Source: Ferruginibacter sp. (GTDB lineage: Bacteria; Bacteroidota; Bacteroidia; Chitinophagales; Chitinophagaceae). From it: a stretch of 46,461 nt of DNA. Under the pieces are notes generated by a model. It searched no databases and was not told the origin of the DNA. It saw only the letters and a program-made list of their open reading frames with translations. A program made the translations under genes and the position numbers. Positions 40,900-46,461 of this stretch are shown here, one piece after another (the first letter of the stretch is position 1; each line of letters opens with the position of its first letter). The stretch is from contig JANYGZ010000027.1 of the NCBI GenBank assembly GCA_025362235.1, forward strand, positions 1 through 46,461, read 5' to 3'.

Positions 40900-43452
40900 A
40901 TGCGGAAAATTTTATTGCTTATTTCTATACTTGTTTCCATAAAAACATCTGCTCAAAAAATATACGGCACCATATTTAATGATAAAGGCGATCTGTTGTC
41001 TTATTCTTCTATCACCATCAAGGGCACAACTATTGGGGCCAGCGCTAATAACAGGGCCAAGTTTGCCATAAGTGTTGGTTCAGGTACCTATACAGTAATT
41101 TGTCAGCATATTGGCTTTACTACACAGGAGAAAAAAATTACGGTTGCCAATATAGACGAGGAGGCAACTTTTATTTTAACAGAACAAAAACTGGTAATGA
41201 AAGAAGTAATTGTAAAAAACAATGGCGAAGACCCTGCCTACCAGATAATAAGGGAAGCCATAAAAAAAAGGCCCTCGTATTTAAAACAGGTAACCGCATT
41301 TAATTGCGATTTGTATACAAAAGACATGATTAAACTGCGGCGGTTGCCCAATAAAATATTTGGCCAAAAAATACCCGAAGAAGACCGCCAGGAAATGATG
41401 CTGGACACCTTGGGTATGGGTATTATTTATTTATCAGAATCAATTGCAAAAGTATCTATACAGCAGCCAGATAAATTTAAAATGCGGGTAATCAGCAGCA
41501 GGGTAAGCGGCAGCAGTGGCTTTGGTTTCAGCTTCCCCACTTTTATAAGCCTGTATGAAAATAACGTATCTATTTTTGATGGCCAGTTAAATCCCCGGGG
41601 CTTTGTTTCGCCCATTGCAGATGGGGCACTTTCCTTTTATAAATATAAATTTTTGGGAAGTTATTGGGAAGATGGAAGAGAGATAAACAGTATTCGTGTA
41701 ACACCCAAAAGAAATTATGAACCACTATTTTCCGGCATTATCAATATTACAGAAAACGATTGGCGCATCCATAGCTTTGATTTAGTGCTTACAAAAAAAT
41801 CGCAACTGGAAATTATTGATACGCTGCAGATAACACAGTTGCATGTGCCTGTTAATAATGAAGTATGGCGGGTGAAAAACCAACTGCTTCATTTTAATTT
41901 TAATAAGCTGGGTATAGATGCAATCGGCAACTTTGTAAATGTATATTCCAATTATGATGTAGCGCCCAATTTTAGTAAAGATTATTTTGACAGGGTAATT
42001 ATTAAATATGACACCAACGTAAATAAAAAAACCAAAAATTATTGGGATACGATACGGCCGGTGCCGTTGGAAAAAGAAGAAGTAAAAGATTACCTGGTAA
42101 AAGACAGTATGTTTGAAAGGCAAAAAGATTCTGCAGTCAGCATGTTAGCATTGGATTCCTTAAAGAAAAAACAGGGCAGGTTAAAACTGTACAAAGTTTT
42201 ATGGGATGGCATTGACAGGACACATTACAGCGTAACAAACAGGTACAACTGGGGTATATTATCACTCATTAAAAACCTCGAATACAATACTGCCGAAGGC
42301 ATTGTTTTAAATGTTGCGGGCTATTACGACAAGTACCTGAAGAAATCAAAACAAACCCTTTCTATAAAACCAACTATCAGGTATGGGTTTAATAACACCC
42401 ATTTAAATGGATGGGTAGATGTAATATTAAAAACAAAAAATCTTAATCTTGATACGAAATTAAAAAAAGAAGAATGGGCATTTTCGGGCGGAAAAAGGGT
42501 AACCCAGTTTAATAAAGAAAGCCCCATAACGCCATTACAAAATAGTATTAGCACGCTGTTTTATGGCGGTAATTTTATGAAGACCTATGAGAATTATTTT
42601 GGAGCAGCAGGGTTTACAAAAATTTATGAAAATGGGTTTAGCTTCGCCATAAAGGGCCTGTATGAAAACAGGATACCATTAAACAATACCACCAATTATA
42701 CCGTATTTAAAAAAGACAGCGTACACATAACACCAAATTATCCTTACGAAAAGATATCAGAGCAATTTACGCAATACCAGGCTGCAATATTGAGTGCCGA
42801 ATTTAGTTTTCAACCGGGGCAACAGTATATCCAGTTTCCTTACCGTAAAATGTCCATCGGGTCCAATTATCCCACCTTTACCCTTAATTACTCAAAAGGA
42901 ATAAAAAATATATTTGGCAGCGATGTTGACTTTGATAAATGGCGCTTTAATATTTTAGGTGACAAAAATTTTAAGCTTGCCGGTACGTTAAAATATAATC
43001 TTGGTATGGGCGGTTTTTTAAATACCAAAAGTGTATTTATACAAGACTATCACCATTTTAACGGTAACCGTACACAGGTAGCTGCTGAATATTTACAGAG
43101 TTTTCAGTTGGCCTCGTATTATGCCTACAGTACTACAGTGCCTTTTTATGCGGTTGCACATTTGGAGCATAATTTTAACGGGTTACTTACAAATAAGCTT
43201 CCTTATTTTAACAGACTAAACTGGAACCTTGTTGCCGGTACCAATACATTTTATATCAATGAAGCCAGCAACCATGTTGAGTTATTTGTAGGGCTCGAAA
43301 ATATTTTAAAAATATTTCGTGTTGATTATGTGATGTCTTTTGAAAATGGCGGTACAAGCAAAAGAAGCTACGTAATTTTCGGTTTTGGCGGCCTTTTGGG
43401 AAATTCTGTAAATAACAGGGTTGATAAACTTGGCAGGACAAATGGATTTTAG
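40900..43452 (+). CDS. DUF5686 outer-membrane protein with carboxypeptidase-like regulatory domain
   Basis: An 850-residue protein with a signal peptide (MRKILLLISILVSIKTSAQ). Residues 20-95 are a CarboxypepD_reg-like beta-sandwich (IYGTIFNDKGDLLSYSSITIKGT, then YTVICQHIGFTTQEKKITV). Residues about 105-330 carry the conserved PAYQIIREAIKKRPSYLKQV block of DUF5686. The C-terminal half alternates polar and aromatic residues as in an outer-membrane beta-barrel and ends in a strand-rich tail. The function of the family is not known; it is predicted to sit in the outer membrane. Start and signal peptide agree. Confidence 0.88.
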   Translation: MRKILLLISILVSIKTSAQKIYGTIFNDKGDLLSYSSITIKGTTIGASANNRAKFAISVGSGTYTVICQHIGFTTQEKKITVANIDEEATFILTEQKLVMKEVIVKNNGEDPAYQIIREAIKKRPSYLKQVTAFNCDLYTKDMIKLRRLPNKIFGQKIPEEDRQEMMLDTLGMGIIYLSESIAKVSIQQPDKFKMRVISSRVSGSSGFGFSFPTFISLYENNVSIFDGQLNPRGFVSPIADGALSFYKYKFLGSYWEDGREINSIRVTPKRNYEPLFSGIINITENDWRIHSFDLVLTKKSQLEIIDTLQITQLHVPVNNEVWRVKNQLLHFNFNKLGIDAIGNFVNVYSNYDVAPNFSKDYFDRVIIKYDTNVNKKTKNYWDTIRPVPLEKEEVKDYLVKDSMFERQKDSAVSMLALDSLKKKQGRLKLYKVLWDGIDRTHYSVTNRYNWGILSLIKNLEYNTAEGIVLNVAGYYDKYLKKSKQTLSIKPTIRYGFNNTHLNGWVDVILKTKNLNLDTKLKKEEWAFSGGKRVTQFNKESPITPLQNSISTLFYGGNFMKTYENYFGAAGFTKIYENGFSFAIKGLYENRIPLNNTTNYTVFKKDSVHITPNYPYEKISEQFTQYQAAILSAEFSFQPGQQYIQFPYRKMSIGSNYPTFTLNYSKGIKNIFGSDVDFDKWRFNILGDKNFKLAGTLKYNLGMGGFLNTKSVFIQDYHHFNGNRTQVAAEYLQSFQLASYYAYSTTVPFYAVAHLEHNFNGLLTNKLPYFNRLNWNLVAGTNTFYINEASNHVELFVGLENILKIFRVDYVMSFENGGTSKRSYVIFGFGGLLGNSVNNRVDKLGRTNGF

Positions 43453-43479
43453 TAGTACATTTCGTAACAATAAACAATA

Positions 43480-43542
43480 GCCGTTGAATCGTTAAGCCGT
43501 TGAGCAGGAAAGTAAATAAAAAATGCGTCGACGCCTTACGGC
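43480..43542. repeat. Degenerate GCCGTTAA-type inverted repeat
   Basis: GCCGTTGA-ATCGTTAA-GCCGTTGA at 43480-43503 uses the same 8-base words as the inverted repeat at 3587. A poorly matching inverted arm (ending CCTTACGGC) lies at 43525-43542. It fills the gap after the DUF5686 gene. Confidence 0.5.
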
Positions 43543-43558
43543 AAAAATAAGTTGCCAC

Positions 43559-43590
43559 TTGTTTCCATGTAAAAAATATACCTACTTTTA
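43559..43590 (+). promoter_or_regulatory. Possible promoter of the GH144-like gene
   Basis: TTG at 43559-43561, a 21-base spacer and TACTTTTA at 43583-43590; the -7 box has A instead of the final G. It lies 12 bases before the ATG. Confidence 0.4.
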
Positions 43591-43602
43591 TATATAACGA
43601 TT

Positions 43603-44952
43603 ATGAAAAAAATATTACTGCTGCTGCTTATTGCCATTCCTTCTTTATTAACGCAGGCACAAAAAAATAAAGCAGGGGCAAAACTAACTGCGTTTAACGC
43701 AACAGAACGGCCAAAAAATTTGTCCGATACAGCTTTGCTGGAATTGGTACAAAAGCAAACCTTCCGGTACTTCTGGGATTTTGGCCATCCTGTTTCCGGC
43801 ATGTCAAGAGAGCGGAGTAATGGCAACTACGATTATGGTGATGAAGTGGTAACTACAGGTGGTACCGGTTTTGGTGTAATGGCAATGATTGTTGCAGCAG
43901 ACCGTAAATGGAAACCAAGAGATTCTGTATCAGCGAGGCTTTTAAAGATGGTCAATTTTTTGATGAAGGCACAGGCTTATCATGGAGTATTTCCGCATTG
44001 GATGGATGGGGCAACTGGTAAAACCATTCCATTTGGCAGAAGGGATGACGGTGCCGACCTGGTGGAAACATCCTTTTTATTCCAGGGCCTGTTATGTGTA
44101 AGGCAATATTTTACAGCAGATAATATTATAGAAAGAGAGTTGCGCCTGCACATTACATGGATGTGGGAAGAAACTAATTGGAACTGGCATACAAGAGATA
44201 ATATGGATTTGTTGTACTGGCACTGGAGCCCCAATTATACTTGGGATATGAATTTTGAATTACGTGGCTGGAATGAAACATTGATCACTTATATACTTGC
44301 CGCATCTGCTCCCCGCTATCCAATCAATACATCTGTTTATCGTAAGTGCTGGGCAGAGAGCAGCCACTTTAAAAATGGCAAAGAATTTTATGGTGTAAAA
44401 TTGCCATTGGGCTTTGATTATGGCGGCCCGTTATTTTTTACACATTATTCTTTTCTCGGTCTTGACCCAAGAAATTTAAAAGATGAATATGCCAATTATT
44501 GGGAGCAGAATTATAATCATACAATCATCAATTATAAACACTGTGTGCTTAATCCCAATCACTTTAAAGGATATGGAGAAAACTGCTGGGGCCTGACTGC
44601 AGGGGATACTTTTGATGGGTACAATGCATACTCACCGGATAATGATGGCGGCACCATTGCACCAACAGCGGCGCTCTCTGCATTTCCTTACACGCCTGAA
44701 TATTCTATGAAAGCGCTGAAACATTTTTACTATGATTTGGGTGATAAAATATGGAGCGAATACGGTTTTGTAGATGGTTTTAACGAATCGAAGAACTGGT
44801 ATGCCAACTCGCATTTGGCAATAGATCAGGGGCCAATTATTGTTATGATTGAAAATTACAGAACGGGCCTGCTTTGGAAACTGTTTATGAGTGTTCCTGA
44901 AATACAAAATGGGTTGAAAAAACTTGGCTTCGAAGGCCCGGGCATAAAATAA
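43603..44952 (+). CDS. GH144-like endo-beta-1,2-glucanase (glucoamylase-type fold)
   Basis: A 449-residue protein with a signal peptide (MKKILLLLLIAIPSLLTQAQ). The catalytic domain has an alpha/alpha-barrel pattern rich in aromatics: FRYFWDFGHPVSGMSRERSN (54-73), GGTGFGVMAMIVAADR (86-101), DDGADLVETSFLFQGLL near 147-163 and WYANSHLAIDQGPIIVMIENYRTGLLW near 401-427. This is the glucoamylase-like family to which the Chitinophaga GH144 beta-1,2-glucanase belongs. It probably acts in the periplasm on beta-1,2-glucan or a related glucan. DoxX follows 24 bases later in the same direction. Confidence 0.88.
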   Translation: MKKILLLLLIAIPSLLTQAQKNKAGAKLTAFNATERPKNLSDTALLELVQKQTFRYFWDFGHPVSGMSRERSNGNYDYGDEVVTTGGTGFGVMAMIVAADRKWKPRDSVSARLLKMVNFLMKAQAYHGVFPHWMDGATGKTIPFGRRDDGADLVETSFLFQGLLCVRQYFTADNIIERELRLHITWMWEETNWNWHTRDNMDLLYWHWSPNYTWDMNFELRGWNETLITYILAASAPRYPINTSVYRKCWAESSHFKNGKEFYGVKLPLGFDYGGPLFFTHYSFLGLDPRNLKDEYANYWEQNYNHTIINYKHCVLNPNHFKGYGENCWGLTAGDTFDGYNAYSPDNDGGTIAPTAALSAFPYTPEYSMKALKHFYYDLGDKIWSEYGFVDGFNESKNWYANSHLAIDQGPIIVMIENYRTGLLWKLFMSVPEIQNGLKKLGFEGPGIK

Positions 44953-44976
44953 AATACTACAACAAAAATTGTTTGT

Positions 44977-45387
44977 ATGGTAAACAAATTATTTTCTCCG
45001 CTTCCGCTTTGGCAGGATTCTGGCCTGGCAATATTACGCATCATTACAGGGTTAATGATGATGTACCATGGATGGGAAATATTTGACAGCGCTGTAATGA
45101 AAGATTACGCTACATGGGATATGATAAAAACTTTGCCGGCCCCGTTGGCAATGGTGTATTTGGGCAAAGGCCTGGAACTTGTTACAGGCATATGTTTTGT
45201 ACTGGGTTTATTTACCCGCATTTCGGCCATACTGATGGCAGTGAATATGCTTTTTATCTGTTTCAAAATTGGTAATGGAAAATTTTATTACCAGGACCAG
45301 CATCCATTTCTTTTTGCAATGATAGCAATGGTTTTCTTTTTTACCGGGCCGGTAAAATGGAGCCTGGATAAATTGTGGTTCAAGTGA
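44977..45387 (+). CDS. DoxX-family membrane protein
   Basis: A 136-residue protein with four membrane helices (about 20-38, 53-72, 78-96, 105-125). The N-terminal SGLAILRIITGLMMMYHGWEIF (17-38) and the GLELVTGICFVLGLFTRISAI segment (62-82) are typical of DoxX/DoxD-like proteins, linked in various bacteria to redox or quinone functions. It starts 24 bases after the glucanase stop, probably in the same transcript. Its job beside a glucanase is unclear. Confidence 0.85.
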   Translation: MVNKLFSPLPLWQDSGLAILRIITGLMMMYHGWEIFDSAVMKDYATWDMIKTLPAPLAMVYLGKGLELVTGICFVLGLFTRISAILMAVNMLFICFKIGNGKFYYQDQHPFLFAMIAMVFFFTGPVKWSLDKLWFK

Positions 45388-45468
45388 TGATGGCTCGCCA
45401 AATTATTTTATTCTTTTAAATTTCTTAGTTGCTTTAAAAAATCGAAAATAAAAGTGAATAGTATTAAA

Positions 45469-46461
45469 TTATGTCAAAAATCTAACCCATAATATAATCA
45501 GTAGCGGACCTAGTAATCCTAGGACAATGCCACCCACTCTAAAATCTTTTTGTTCAAGAAAGCCAGTACTGTATATAATTGCGTTCGGAGGCGTTGATAC
45601 CGGGAGGAAAAGTGCAGTAGAGGAAGAAAGCGCAATGATTAATGATGTTTCAGTTTTTAATCCAGTTAAGATGGCCAAACCCAATGGAATTAACACCGTG
45701 CTTGTTGCGGTATGACTCATTATATTGGAAAGTAACATAGTTAAGTAGGCCAAAATAATCAAAAAAGCGGTTGTGCTTAAATCAAGCTGCGCCAGTTTAT
45801 CAGCATAGTAAGCCAGGATTCCGGTATTTTGTAAAGCCACACCAAGAGATAAGCCTCCAGCTACTAAAAGAAGTGTATCCCAGGGCAATCCCTGCACGTC
45901 TTTACCGGCAAGAATACCTGTGAGTGTTAAGAATACAATGGGAATGGCAGAGACGGCAGCAACGCTTAACCCATGAAAGAAACCGCTCAGCCACATAAGT
46001 ATAGTTACGCTTGCGATTACAATAACTATTTTGCGCTTCACCTTCATTTCATGCGTATTTTCTACTGTGTCGCTTTCCAGGAATGAAACAGAGATGGGTG
46101 TATTATCTTTAATATAAAGCTTGATCAATATAAAATAGCAAATAGCGGTCAGGAAAAGGGAGACAGGTAATCCATACAGCATCCAATCAAGAAATTCCAT
46201 TTTTATTCCCGCATTTTCAAGTGCACCTGCGGCAATTAAATTGGGAGGGCTTCCAATAATAGTAGCCATTCCTCCAGTGGACGCGGCAACAGCAACGCCA
46301 ATCAGCAAACCTTTAGCAACCTTCGATTTTTTACCCAATGTATTTAAAAACGGTGTGATGGATGCAACTACCATCGCCGTGGTAGCGGTGTTTGACATAA
46401 GCATAGAAGCAACCATTGTGGTAAGCATCAAACCCATCAGCAGTTTCCTTGGACTAGTACC
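45469..46461 (-). CDS. SLC13 (DASS)-family sodium/dicarboxylate-type transporter, 5' end outside the window
   Basis: The frame runs open through the window edge, so about the N-terminal third is missing. The visible 330 residues have about eight membrane helices. They show the first family signature SNTATTAMV with GSPPNLIAAG shortly after, and the repeat half SHTATSTVLIPLG with STPPNAI. In the second signature the usual Asn is His (SHT). These loops bind sodium and the anion in the DASS family, which imports di- or tricarboxylates or sulfate. Specificity cannot be told. It is convergent with the DoxX gene. Confidence 0.92.
   Translation of the reverse strand, partial: GTSPRKLLMGLMLTTMVASMLMSNTATTAMVVASITPFLNTLGKKSKVAKGLLIGVAVAASTGGMATIIGSPPNLIAAGALENAGIKMEFLDWMLYGLPVSLFLTAICYFILIKLYIKDNTPISVSFLESDTVENTHEMKVKRKIVIVIASVTILMWLSGFFHGLSVAAVSAIPIVFLTLTGILAGKDVQGLPWDTLLLVAGGLSLGVALQNTGILAYYADKLAQLDLSTTAFLIILAYLTMLLSNIMSHTATSTVLIPLGLAILTGLKTETSLIIALSSSTALFLPVSTPPNAIIYSTGFLEQKDFRVGGIVLGLLGPLLIILWVRFLT

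Noticed and set aside
45527..45715. A 62-codon plus-strand frame within the SLC13 gene
   Set aside because: It is a shadow of the transporter on the opposite strand, whose signatures are clear.

Overview
The window is AT-rich chromosomal DNA from a Bacteroidetes bacterium, most likely of the family Chitinophagaceae. The lineage is inferred from the gene content (GSCFA protein, DUF5686 outer-membrane protein, BlaI/M56 pair with a TonB-type C-terminus, GH144-like glucanase, TlpA-like thioredoxins), from several promoters with the Bacteroidetes -7 box TAnnTTTG, and from the lack of strong Shine-Dalgarno sequences. No rRNA, tRNA, CRISPR array or prophage was seen.

Layout. 1-5.8 kb: the 3' part of smc, a small stress-type membrane protein, a small acidic protein, holA, and ribF in the opposite direction. 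5.8-12.8 kb: purM, a short lipoprotein, a DUF4337 membrane protein, a secreted thioredoxin-like protein, and a BlaI repressor with a multi-domain M56 membrane protease that also carries an intact amidase domain. 12.9-16.7 kb: an FtsE-like ATPase, two glycosyltransferases next to the broken start of a sugar-type oxidoreductase gene, and a membrane protein. 16.8-22.9 kb: housekeeping genes rpsO, pnp, prmA and plsY, an M48 lipoprotein protease and a YdeI-like protein. 22.9-25.3 kb: a conserved small protein, a CCG-type iron-sulfur protein and an ATP-grasp-like protein. 25.3-29.1 kb: a tightly overlapping minus-strand operon of UbiA prenyltransferase, type III polyketide synthase, methyltransferase and FAD oxidoreductase, the clearest specialised-metabolism locus here. 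29.3-38.7 kb: LysE-type exporter, dnaG, a repeat-type secreted protein, HMG-CoA lyase, GSCFA protein, miaE and a penicillin-acylase-family enzyme. 38.7-40.9 kb: a small accessory patch with a membrane protein, a secreted protein and a REP-associated tyrosine transposase (RAYT) whose own coding sequence holds three related palindromes. 40.9-46.5 kb: a DUF5686 outer-membrane protein, a GH144-like glucanase with a DoxX protein, and an SLC13 transporter that runs off the window end.

How the genes work together. Most of the window is core metabolism and information processing. The units with a clear joint logic are: (1) the polyketide/prenyltransferase operon, whose enzymes suggest a prenylated and methylated phenolic or quinone-like lipid; (2) the blaI-M56 pair, with two identical operator dyads, one placed exactly in the spacer of the blaI promoter; (3) the rpsO-pnp pair with hairpins between the genes; and (4) GH144-DoxX, which are likely co-transcribed. 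Intergenic DNA is rich in short palindromes and inverted repeats; three convergent gene pairs are separated by long imperfect inverted repeats.
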